Source: Eremothecium cymbalariae DBVPG#7215 (lineage: Eukaryota > Ascomycota > Saccharomycetes > Saccharomycetales > Saccharomycetaceae). Taken from it: 64,000 nt of DNA. The position numbers were made by a program, and so were the translations under genes. The stretch covers positions 868,001 to 932,000 of the forward strand of contig NC_016455.1 in assembly GCF_000235365.1 (NCBI RefSeq). Direction: 5' to 3'. Each line of letters starts with the position of its first letter. Within the stretch, counting starts at the first letter, position 1. Positions 53,957-64,000 of this stretch are shown piece by piece. The notes under the pieces are model-generated. The model saw nothing but the letters and a program-made list of their open reading frames with translations. It did not search any database and was not told the DNA's origin.

Positions 53957-56637
53957 CTAAAACTTCTTTTTCAACAAATCCAATGGAGACTTAATTTTAG
54001 GCTTCATTTTAACATCTGAATTCGATTCCTTCTTTAGTGGAGTAGATATTAATTTAGTAATGCTCTTTATAGAATTAGATTTTTTCCGTGTGACTAGGGA
54101 TGATTTTTGGTTAACCTCCAAGAATTTTGGCTCTTTAACTGTGCCCCCTAATTGTGACTTAACAGGTGAAATATTATTCTGGGCCAAGGTAGGTACTTCA
54201 GGGAGATCTTTTACTGGAATTGGCAGTATAGGATGTTCATATTCTTCTACTGCTGGTAAGTTGGTTGAAGTTTGTGGGGTCTCTTCCATAGCTCTCTCAA
54301 CCTCATTTTGTAGCTCTCCCACAGGCGCACCATTCACTGATATTTTCATAGATGCCGTGCTATTCGATGACATGGTCGGCGTTGGATAGCCCTGCCTTTC
54401 ATCAAAATTCTTTGAGGTTGGAATTTTTGAGGGTAAAGTAGCTCCTGCAACAGAGGAACCTAAAGAAATGGAAGAAGATGAGCGGTTTCCAGATGGGTTG
54501 ACATTTACAGCTTTCAATGAGGAGTATGGTACGTCAGAATTTGGAGCTCTTTCAGCAACAAATATAGACGGCACAGCAGTTTTTGGAACCGGCTCAGTAG
54601 TACTTGGAATCTGTTCAGCAGTTATCGGAACGGGCTCAGCAGTTCTTGGAACCGGCTCAGCAACCTGGGGCAAGAAAGGGTATCCTCTCTGTGATAAAGA
54701 ACCTTCATCTGAAGCTGCAGTAATTCTAGCACCCGTTCCAAAGGGTAAGTGATCCCTATCAAGTCTCTGCTCGGATGTCTTCGTATCATTAGCACCTGAA
54801 GCTGTAGTACCTGAATTTCTGGAAGATAACCCATCCATGTTATTTTCAGTTTCTTGAAGGATAGGAAATAGGTCAGTAATATTTTCTTTTTTTCAATTAG
54901 TTTGTCCTTAATTTTCCGAGAAGCGCTTCTTTTACCTGGTGAGTTCGGAGCTCTAAGAATCTTTGATAGTGTATAGTGAAATAGCATGCAGACATGTTCT
55001 GCAATCATGACATAAACAAAGATTAATTTCCAATCGTATCGAATAGGTGATTTCGCGTACCATTTTTCACGCTTATCCACCTTAGCAAACCCAACTCCTG
55101 GTAGAGAGCTGTGTCTGTACATAATAACAATTGCTGGAGAGACTAAAGAAGCAACCCAAACAAGAAATTCTAGAACTGAATCCCAAGGAGACAAACATAA
55201 TGGAACTAATTGCTCGCCGACTTCTCTAGCAGTTACTTTATTCCAGCCTGGAGCATTCTTCTTCAACGCTCTCCATATGTCAAACTTCGAGAAGATAGCA
55301 TTGAAAACAACACATACTAGTGGGGCCAAGGGCCATATAGTTGAAAACATAACAACGTATCCAAATTGTATCACCAGCTTACGAATATTATCATCAACAT
55401 TAAAATTACCCCATGGTCCGTGAGCGTATTCTCTCACCTGCTCTACTATCTTTGAATCTTCTGGGTATTTTCGATTTACCAATGTAGAGGCCCTACTAAA
55501 CTCAGAGGTAGCCCTCGACTGACCAGTAGCAATTGGTATTATCTTCGCCAAAATTAAAGGTAAGAAGTTCTCCAACACTAGTGCAACAACCTGGTTCGTA
55601 ACGGTAAAATAGAAGAACTGGGTTTGATAGCGCTGTGTGTTAATTTTGAAGTCTTCATTAATAACAGGAATATGGTATTTTTGAGAGTATTTTGCAATTA
55701 CATTCATCTGTGGATTTAATAAGTGACCCATAGGCAAATACACAAAGAGAGTAATTAGCAATGGCACATAACTAGTCAAAAATGTCAGGATAAAATTCTT
55801 TTCCACTTTGGATTTCTCAGGGTCTGGACTGTTTTCCCATGCAACTAACTTGTTTACAAACACGTTATAAAGCATCGTGAGCACTGGAACATAAGCAGAC
55901 AGCGCTAACACTGGAATTAGAGACAGAATAGAAGCCATTGAACCCTGGTATATTTGCGTAATATATATCTCCAAAAAAAAACACACAAACTGAAAGCACA
56001 TTAGACACACAGTAAATGTAGCTGCGATTGGAACAAAACACAACTTTTTGATAATTACACCCTTGGAATCTTCTAAGTGAATGGCAGCTTCATAGCCCAG
56101 TTTTCGGGAGTATTTAGGTTCAATAATTAACTTCCAAAATATTGCAAATGAAATTCCCCAGATCAAAAGCGTAATAGAGTACCCCATATTAAACTCCCAC
56201 GGAGTTTGTTTCGCAAAAATTCTGAACGCCAAACCAATTAGTCCCAATGGAACCAACCACGTTGTATACGTCTTCTGAAACGCAAAATAAAGGGCCATCC
56301 TTGGACTCCGAGTAAGCGTTGCCAACTCTACCAAATCTCCAGTTTTGGGAAACACCCTCCGCTTTAGCATCACCTTATAAAGGAATGCCAACCTCTTAGA
56401 CCTCTCAGACTCATACAATGGAATCACCTTTTGGACAAAATCGAACTTCTCCATATCATCTGGCAGATGCTCATCGACATCCCTTGCAAAGACATAAACG
56501 TTTTTAGCGCTTGTACCAGGTCGAACCTGGAACGGGATGCCCTTCTGGTTCAGCTCCTCAAGCAAAAGTCCCAACCCCCGCTTCTCATACGTGAGATCAA
56601 TAACGAAATTCGCATCTAACTCAGATAGCGTCGTCAT
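53957..56637 (-). CDS. IST2: Ist2, TMEM16-family ER-plasma-membrane tether; frame broken once
   Basis: The first open frame (56637-54622) covers the N-terminal domain and eight or so membrane segments of the anoctamin/TMEM16 fold, then ends in about 85 aberrant codons. A second frame (to 53957) encodes a long Ser/Pro/Glu-rich tail with 9-residue-type repeats (AEPVPRT, AEPVPIT, TEPVPKT) and a polybasic end KMKPKIKSPLDLLKKKF. A 7-A run at 54887-54893 needs one more A to join them without loss, giving 893 residues (S. cerevisiae 946). The polybasic end is the lipid-binding signal that holds Ist2 to the plasma membrane. Position between POL12 and RFC5 homologues agrees with YBR086C. Confidence 0.93.
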
Positions 56638-57089
56638 CAGTTAAATTAGCAAATAGACTCCTTGCCCTTCTGAACAAGTATACCAACTCTTCTGGTAATA
56701 AGTATGTCGTGTCTTTTCCGCTTAATTGCCCAGTTATAAAAAATATCACTTGTATTTAATATAATTCAAACAATTTAATGCTTCACCCCCTTTCTGACTC
56801 GATCACTACTTACTTGCGGTCTGCTCGATGTATTTACAAACCAATCCGTAGTGATGGTATAAGTAATCAATTCTTATTTGAGAGCAATAATCCAAAATAG
56901 GGGATTCCTGTTTTCAATATCTTCGTTTATCGTGATCTTTGATAGCGTATATATTTGACGACGTTTAAATTTCGTAGTCATGTGATCGTTAATTTGCAAC
57001 AAGCGTTTGGCTCCTTGTGTGGATGTTCAGTAACACATTAAGATGAGCTAATATAAAGTGTTATTACAATATGCATTGGGGGTTGATAG
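56638..57089. promoter_or_regulatory. Divergent promoter region IST2/YBL036C
   Basis: AT-rich 452-bp gap without GC-rich palindromes. No specific site was recognised. Confidence 0.45.
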
Positions 57090-57911
<822 letters not shown>

Positions 57912-58003
57912 TTGTCTTACGATGGTTAGTAGCTAAACCGTACTTTGTATATAGATTGCTGAGTATGCCACCATGTAACTCCCCTCCCTCCTCTGTAAGA
58001 TAT

Positions 58004-60859
58004 TTATACTGCACTAATTATACATTCAACAACATCTTTAGCTAGAGTTCCCTCTGTGGTAGTCTTACACACGATATCCAACTGATTCCCTGCAAACTTG
58101 AACTTCAGCAAACATCCAAAGTTGCCACCAGACTTTGTGTGTATAATACCCATTGCGAAGAGAGTGTTAGTAACAGTTGTTTGTTTGACAATTGCAAATC
58201 CCATCTTCACAAGGGTTGAACTCAAGGTTTTCAAACTTTTGAAGGTAGTAGATTGGTCCCATTCTCCTTCCTTACCAAGGGCATCACTGAGAGCTCTCCA
58301 ACGTTGAATGAATTGTGGGAGTGTGGAGGGACCCGATCCTGCTTGTAAAGTTGCCAGTATCCCGTAGCCTAATTTTAGGTTCAACTCTTTATTGTAGCCT
58401 CCGTATCTGAAGTTGAAGCACAAAATTGGTGCCTCGTGAACTGAGAATGTGTGACGGATTATAATATCAAAGGAAAATAGAGTACGCTCATCAGGTTGGA
58501 TCGTGAATTGAGCAATACCTGTTATGTTTATTATATAAGCAGGATTATCGTCGGTACGCAATGGGACAACCTCTGGGTGAAACCCTGTAATTGGTAATTC
58601 TGTCCTGTTGATACAAGTGAAACCTATTTTCGATTCAAATGGCTGAGAGGTATTTTGAGTGATACGATAGAGAATTCTTATCAGCGAATTTTGATAAAAG
58701 ACACCCTGGGAGTGTATCAACATACGTTGGAACCCTGACTGCCAATCTGCAGTAAGGTTAATATTTGAGTATGAAGTTTTTAAATTCCTTGATGGTGGAG
58801 GAGTAGGTCCTGGTGTAGAAGTTCTGGTCATCAAAAAGCTTGAGCAGTTGCCAACAGTTGATACTGATAAATCATCTTGATCTAAAGATAGATTTCCCAG
58901 TCTAGTCACCAGATGATTTCCATTTTTAGTGAAAGAAGGCATGCTGCTGAGCAGGGTATCCACTAAACTCATATCATCATTTTTTATTTTTGACAACTGA
59001 ATAACCTTCAGATATTGGTATGCCCTCGTCTGTAATTCGAGATCCAGGGAGTTAAGCTCGAGCTGATAAAATTTAATTATAGGACTGCTTATGGCAGGGT
59101 TGAAACGATACAATTTTATCATTGTAGTCAATATAATACCCTTGGTGAAACCATCACATAAGAAATATTTGTCGGCTAATATATTAAAAATATCACCAAT
59201 GGATACTTTTTCAACAACTAAATCAGCATATTCCCCCAGGAGGAAAGCACCAGTTCTGACAATTGCCTCCGATGCATTATTTTCATATAAATAATCTAGG
59301 AGATTTGAACATGTCAACTTATGAAGAGGCACATTATTCACAACAATTTGACATAGTCGTTGCCAAATTCGATCATCATTGAGACTGCCTTCCAATTGCG
59401 TCAGCGATAGTAGTTTTAGGGATGACATTACGAACCAGTTAATGTCTTTCGCAAACTTCTCAAGCAGTAAGGAAATTTTAACACATAGATCATCTCGAAT
59501 ATAACTAGGCTTTTTCTTAGAGTTTGAAAGAATTGCTATCAACTGATCAACAATATATTCCACGTTTTCTTCATCTGTCAAAGAATATATCAAGTCCAAT
59601 TGCTTCCTTGCTATTGATACATCTCGTTCCTCCTTTAGCAGCTGAAACGATTTGGGTAGACAGTTTTTTCGGATAGTATCTTGGGAACTTTTAGTTGAAC
59701 TGCAGGCCAATTTCACAAGCGTATGCAGCGTTAGATACTGAATATTTATATCCTTAGATGTAAGGAATGAGCACAACACTAATATGGAACTGGTAATTGC
59801 CTCAAAAGATGGATCAAGCTTAATAACTAAATTCAGCAATGGGAAAAAAATGGTATGCTGAATATTACTGCTAAAATTGTTCTGAGGTGTGTTTAAATCT
59901 ATGGCCTTCGAGACACATAACCTTAGCTTTCCAAGACTTTGCTGATCAATATTTTCCAAGGTGAATCTTGCATTTGCATTGGGTGCCGTGATTAAAAAAT
60001 TCAACACCTTCACAAGGTTACAAATGAGCCACGGATTTGGCATGCCAGCATACTTGTACTCATCTGAAAACTCATTAGGATGATCCTTGGCAATCACAAC
60101 GCATCGGTAGAGTATTTGCACTAATTTTGGAATCAAAGCCACACACCTGTCGTAAGCAACATGCTGTGCTAGAAACTCTAACAACGGAAGCGCTGTTAGA
60201 ATTAATCCGTAATTGCATTCGTCATCTAATAGTGCAAAGATGTCACTTATCCATGCTGATAGTCTTTCATCATCTAATTCTGTTAAAAATGAAGGGTATT
60301 CACGAACGATTGCTAAGAAAGCCAAAGATGCCTTTGACTTTGGTAACGCCGAATACTCTGGCGCCTTGATTATTTTGAACACCTCATATAGTAATTCGTT
60401 GCAAAACTGTTTACTGCCAGGTCCAACTATACCGATAAAATTAAGAGCTAGGGAAGTAAAGTTCACATCCTTAGACTCTAGATCAAGCTTCAATTGGTCA
60501 ATTACAGGATATAGTACCCTATCCTTCACAGCTTCATGATATAGAAATAATTCCAAGGACATGTAACCGATGAACTTTTCAGAATAGACATTTGACTTTA
60601 AAAGGACAAGGCATTGGTCGACTCCGAACAGCAAATCATTGATTCGAGCAGTATTCGTAGTAATATAAATGTAGACCAGCTTGGCCACATATTTTTTTCT
60701 TTGATACCCATTTAAACTAGTGGTACCAAACTGAGTCTTTATGTTCACCAGCTCTGACTGAATCCTTTTTTGCTGTTCTTGTAAATTCTGTGCTGACTTT
60801 AAATCAGCAATGAAAAGCTGTAAACCTCTCATGTTGCTATATGTAGACTTCGGAGTCAT
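58004..60859 (-). CDS. APL3: AP-2 complex alpha-adaptin
   Basis: 951 residues (S. cerevisiae 1025). Adaptin N-terminal HEAT trunk from MRGLQLFIADLKSAQNLQEQ onward (KKYVAKLVYIYI, GYMSLELFL, ALNFIGIVG), a hinge around residues 660-720, and the C-terminal appendage (about 750-951). It is the large alpha subunit of the AP-2 clathrin adaptor in endocytosis. Location beside the YBL036C homologue and orientation match YBL037W. Confidence 0.93.
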   Translation of the reverse strand: MTPKSTYSNMRGLQLFIADLKSAQNLQEQQKRIQSELVNIKTQFGTTSLNGYQRKKYVAKLVYIYITTNTARINDLLFGVDQCLVLLKSNVYSEKFIGYMSLELFLYHEAVKDRVLYPVIDQLKLDLESKDVNFTSLALNFIGIVGPGSKQFCNELLYEVFKIIKAPEYSALPKSKASLAFLAIVREYPSFLTELDDERLSAWISDIFALLDDECNYGLILTALPLLEFLAQHVAYDRCVALIPKLVQILYRCVVIAKDHPNEFSDEYKYAGMPNPWLICNLVKVLNFLITAPNANARFTLENIDQQSLGKLRLCVSKAIDLNTPQNNFSSNIQHTIFFPLLNLVIKLDPSFEAITSSILVLCSFLTSKDINIQYLTLHTLVKLACSSTKSSQDTIRKNCLPKSFQLLKEERDVSIARKQLDLIYSLTDEENVEYIVDQLIAILSNSKKKPSYIRDDLCVKISLLLEKFAKDINWFVMSSLKLLSLTQLEGSLNDDRIWQRLCQIVVNNVPLHKLTCSNLLDYLYENNASEAIVRTGAFLLGEYADLVVEKVSIGDIFNILADKYFLCDGFTKGIILTTMIKLYRFNPAISSPIIKFYQLELNSLDLELQTRAYQYLKVIQLSKIKNDDMSLVDTLLSSMPSFTKNGNHLVTRLGNLSLDQDDLSVSTVGNCSSFLMTRTSTPGPTPPPSRNLKTSYSNINLTADWQSGFQRMLIHSQGVFYQNSLIRILYRITQNTSQPFESKIGFTCINRTELPITGFHPEVVPLRTDDNPAYIINITGIAQFTIQPDERTLFSFDIIIRHTFSVHEAPILCFNFRYGGYNKELNLKLGYGILATLQAGSGPSTLPQFIQRWRALSDALGKEGEWDQSTTFKSLKTLSSTLVKMGFAIVKQTTVTNTLFAMGIIHTKSGGNFGCLLKFKFAGNQLDIVCKTTTEGTLAKDVVECIISAV

Positions 60860-61321
60860 CGTACAGTAAACGTTTATAATCCCAAACCTTTATCTAACTG
60901 TTGCTGCTTGAATTTCTTGCAACTCTCGGTCCTCTGCTTAAACTCCTATATTCCGTTATATCACTTTATTTTACTTAAGCGTAAAATTATCCGAGATACT
61001 CGCTTCGACATATTGTTCGAGCGACTGAGTTTATTTACCCGACAGCTGCTCGAGGATATTTCTACAGCTAGAACTTTAATTAAGCTATTAATAAGATTGA
61101 TATATCAAGATATAGAATAAAGCTACTCAGGCTCGAGGAAAAGTCTAATAAGCGTTGGTTTTCTTGTATAGCTGTTGTTGTTGAGATGTATCTTGTTTCT
61201 TGTTCCTACTTTTGCCAATTTGTATTCCTGCCCTAAAGACGCGAACTTCAAGTGAATCGCTTTTGAGCCAACTTCAGTTCAGAGAAAGATCACAACTTCG
61301 CCAATAACACAAGATAGAAAC
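60860..61321. promoter_or_regulatory. Divergent promoter region APL3/RFC5
   Basis: A 462-bp gap. GACGCGAA at 61239-61246 is one base off the MCB box ACGCGT and lies about 80 bp before RFC5, plausible for an S-phase gene. No other gene was seen. Confidence 0.45.
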
Positions 61322-62392
61322 ATGTCACTTTGGGTTGATAAATATAGACCAAAATCATTGAGCTCGTTGTCACATTCACCAATTCTTACAAAGCAGTTGG
61401 ATGCTTTAGCAAGTTCGGCAAAAGACTTGCCCCATGTCTTGTTTTATGGACCTGATGGCAGCGGTAAGAAGACGCGGTGCATGTCCTTATTGGCTGGTAT
61501 TTTTGGGAGTGGTGTATTTAAAATGAAGATCGATGCTAGACAATTTGTTATGCAATCAAATAATAGGAAGCTTGAGTTGAATGTGATCAGCAGTCCGTAT
61601 CATCTAGAGATCACGCCTAGCGATATGGGGAATAATGATCGGGTTGTTATCCAAGAGTTGTTGAAGGAGGTAGCACAAATGGAGCAGGTTGATTTCCAGA
61701 CGACGTCTGATGGGCTGGCTAGAAGGTACAAATGTATTGTTATAAATGAAGCGGATGCTCTTACGCGTGATGCCCAAGCAGCGTTGAGGCGTACAATGGA
61801 GAAATATTCGAGAAACATAAGAATTTTTATGCTATGTGATTCTATGTCCAATATAATAGCACCAATTAAGTCTCGTTGTCTGGTAGTTCGTGTTCCTGCA
61901 CCTCAAACTTTGGAGATGGCCAAAATTATGGAGACTGTTTGTATGTCGGAGGGCGTAACGGCTAGCGAGCAAAAGCTCCAGGAGATTGCTGAATTTTCCA
62001 ATGGCAATTTACGGTTAGCGCTATTGACTTTAGAGTCTATGTGTTTCCAGAACGACCTTAAATTAACGGATTCTGCTGTACTGATCAAACCTGACTGGAT
62101 GGTGGTGATCCTGAAGCTAGCGAATAAAATCTTAAAAGAACGTAGCGTTGGTAGTTTGGTGGAATGCCGTGCTATATTATATGACTTGCTTTCGCATTGC
62201 ATTCCTCCAAACATAATTCTACATGAGTTGGTCTTTGGATTGTTGAAGAGTATTTCCTCCACTCAGATGAAACTAGCGGTGATTGAGTGGGGCAGCGTTT
62301 TTGATGAAAGATTAGCGCTTAGTAGCAAAGCTATTTACCATTTAGAAGGATTTTTGGTTAGGATCATGTGTGTTATTGATAATAGCTTGTAA
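61322..62392 (+). CDS. RFC5: Replication factor C subunit 5 (clamp loader)
   Basis: 356 residues (S. cerevisiae 354). AAA+ clamp-loader ATPase of the small RFC type. The P-loop is the degenerate GPDGSGKKT near residue 46, as in Rfc5 orthologues; NEADALTRDAQAALRRTMEK is the Walker B/RFC box region (Asp-Glu replaced by NEAD as in this subunit), and KSRC is the arginine-finger motif. RFC opens and loads the PCNA ring. It follows IST2 (in orthologue order YBR086C, YBR087W), with YBL036C and APL3 interleaved. Confidence 0.95.
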   Translation: MSLWVDKYRPKSLSSLSHSPILTKQLDALASSAKDLPHVLFYGPDGSGKKTRCMSLLAGIFGSGVFKMKIDARQFVMQSNNRKLELNVISSPYHLEITPSDMGNNDRVVIQELLKEVAQMEQVDFQTTSDGLARRYKCIVINEADALTRDAQAALRRTMEKYSRNIRIFMLCDSMSNIIAPIKSRCLVVRVPAPQTLEMAKIMETVCMSEGVTASEQKLQEIAEFSNGNLRLALLTLESMCFQNDLKLTDSAVLIKPDWMVVILKLANKILKERSVGSLVECRAILYDLLSHCIPPNIILHELVFGLLKSISSTQMKLAVIEWGSVFDERLALSSKAIYHLEGFLVRIMCVIDNSL

Positions 62393-62502
62393 ATGTCAAT
62401 GGCGAACGTAGAGTTCGTCCATTAAATGGGTCTTACATAATTTGTTTCTACTATATACAGGTTATGAGTATAAGGTGGATATACGACATCCATGGGTCCA
62501 TC

Positions 62503-63168
62503 TCAACGTCCTCTAAATAATCTAAATTCAGGCTCTTTTGATTTAAGATCGTTCAAATATTCTTTGGTTGGTGACTTCTTCAATTCTTCAAAGTAGTTAA
62601 TACTTTTATCATGTTTTGGATCTTTGAAACTATGTAAACCTGTCCTAACCAAAGAATTCCTGGTTACAAACTCATAGTTCCCCGGTAGCTTGGTCCCTGC
62701 CTTTCTAAAGGCTTCACGGGCTACTTTTTCATGTAAATCATCACCACCAATCTCAAAGATCATCTTCCCAGTTGGAACCCTCACCATCCAATGATCAAAA
62801 CCACCTTTACCCTTACCCATTCTGGTCTCGTTACCCTTTATACAAACAGCAATATTGGTGCATAGACGACGCCATAGCTTACCATTGTTGATTTTTCTAA
62901 CATATCTCATGATCGCATTATCAGCTTCTTTCAGCTGTTGTGCAGTCAACCTAACACCCTCAGATTTCAAACGAAGCCCAAATATGCCAAACTCCAATGA
63001 ATTACCCTTCACTGAACCACCTGTACGAACAGCAACTCTGCCTTTATGCTTTTTTTGCTGCTGTTTAAAACGTGGAGCATACTCATGTGTAAAACGGCTA
63101 CCGATCCTTATAGGGGATGACAACCTCAAAGAAGTAACTGACCTTGAACACAGGTTTGAGAATATCAT
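62503..63168 (-). CDS. MRPL16: Mitochondrial ribosomal protein uL16m
   Basis: 221 residues from the ATG giving [20 protein letters not shown]; one upstream in-frame GTG is not used. A basic targeting leader precedes the L16 domain: [36 protein letters not shown] and the highly conserved [19 protein letters not shown]. It belongs to the large subunit of the mitochondrial ribosome near the peptidyl-transferase centre. It is next to APL3 (with RFC5 between), matching YBL038W. Confidence 0.95.
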   Translation of the reverse strand: MIFSNLCSRSVTSLRLSSPIRIGSRFTHEYAPRFKQQQKKHKGRVAVRTGGSVKGNSLEFGIFGLRLKSEGVRLTAQQLKEADNAIMRYVRKINNGKLWRRLCTNIAVCIKGNETRMGKGKGGFDHWMVRVPTGKMIFEIGGDDLHEKVAREAFRKAGTKLPGNYEFVTRNSLVRTGLHSFKDPKHDKSINYFEELKKSPTKEYLNDLKSKEPEFRLFRGR

Positions 63169-63305
63169 CACCCTCGTCTATCTATCGAATTACTTTCTTC
63201 TTAGCGTCCAAATACGAATAACGAATGTACTGGGATTCTTTAATTAACGATATTAAATCAAGATATGATGATCAATTTTGAAAGTGATGAGGAAAATTTT
63301 CACAG

Positions 63306-63314
63306 CCGGGTAAC
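63306..63314. promoter_or_regulatory. Reb1-type site in the MRPL16/MSF1 divergent promoter
   Basis: CCGGGTAAC (complement GTTACCCGG), about 140 bp upstream of MRPL16 and 305 bp upstream of MSF1, two genes for mitochondrial translation. Confidence 0.6.
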
Positions 63315-63501
63315 CGCAATTTCAGCTCAGCTTGACGTGATGCAGAATGTTGAATCATGTTACCATATAATGGAGACTTATAAGAAGACAAGCTAACTAT
63401 TTTCAGGCATTTTAGTTATTCAATGGAATATATTTTAAGTACTTTTTGTTTTTAGGTTCTTTCCAACCTTTTGGTCTTCAATTAAGCCGTAATTATAATG
63501 A

Positions 63502-64000
<499 letters not shown>

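Overview
This is yeast nuclear DNA. Almost every gene has a clear match in Saccharomyces cerevisiae, and the gene order is diagnostic. Orthologues from three separate S. cerevisiae regions are interleaved, each with its orientation kept: chromosome II right (ECM33, RPG1, SEC18, SPT7, UBC4, TEC1, MIS1, RPL19A, AAC3, IST2, RFC5), chromosome IV (PST1, EMC10, YOS9, UBC5, MAK21) and chromosome II left, inverted (RPL19B, YBL028C, YBL029W, YBL029C-A, PET9, SHE1, HEK2, RIB1, STU1, POL12, YBL036C, APL3, MRPL16). Pairs that are duplicated in S. cerevisiae (ECM33/PST1, UBC4/UBC5, RPL19A/B, AAC3/PET9) are each single here. This is what a Saccharomycetaceae species that diverged before the whole-genome duplication should look like. 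I cannot fix the genus from sequence alone.

Layout. 0-10 kb: the 3' end of an ECM33/PST1 cell-wall gene, a glycolipid transfer protein gene (not part of either S. cerevisiae block), eIF3a, SEC18, then the divergent ER pair EMC10 (spliced, newly reconstructed here) and YOS9. 10-20 kb: SPT7 (frame broken near its 3' end), tRNA-Arg(UCU), UBC4, MAK21. 20-28 kb: TEC1, mitochondrial C1-THF synthase, RPL19 with an intron splitting its start codon. 28-47 kb: a looser region with long GC-rich intergenic stretches carrying perfect inverted repeats; genes are YBL028C (frame broken), a YBL029W-position protein, YBL029C-A, a Zn2Cys6 regulator, the ADP/ATP carrier, SHE1, HEK2, RIB1 and a small YBR085C-A-position gene. 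47-64 kb: compact housekeeping genes STU1, POL12, IST2 (frame broken), YBL036C, APL3, RFC5, MRPL16 and the 5' part of MSF1, which marks a synteny break.

The genes do not form one pathway; this is normal dispersed yeast organisation. Local themes are translation (eIF3a, RPL19, MAK21, MRPL16, MSF1), secretion and ER quality control (SEC18, EMC10, YOS9, APL3, IST2), DNA replication (POL12, RFC5) and the spindle (STU1, SHE1).

Main points for a second look: three genes are each out of frame by one missing A in an A-run, and every site reads as an A AAA AAG/C heptamer; GC-rich perfect palindromes occur only in promoter-bearing gaps; Reb1-type sites are clustered; an uncharacterised Zn2Cys6 gene and a GLTP gene are inserted into otherwise conserved order. 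I found no CRISPR array, prophage, plasmid, transposon ORF, toxin gene or obvious novel multigene system.
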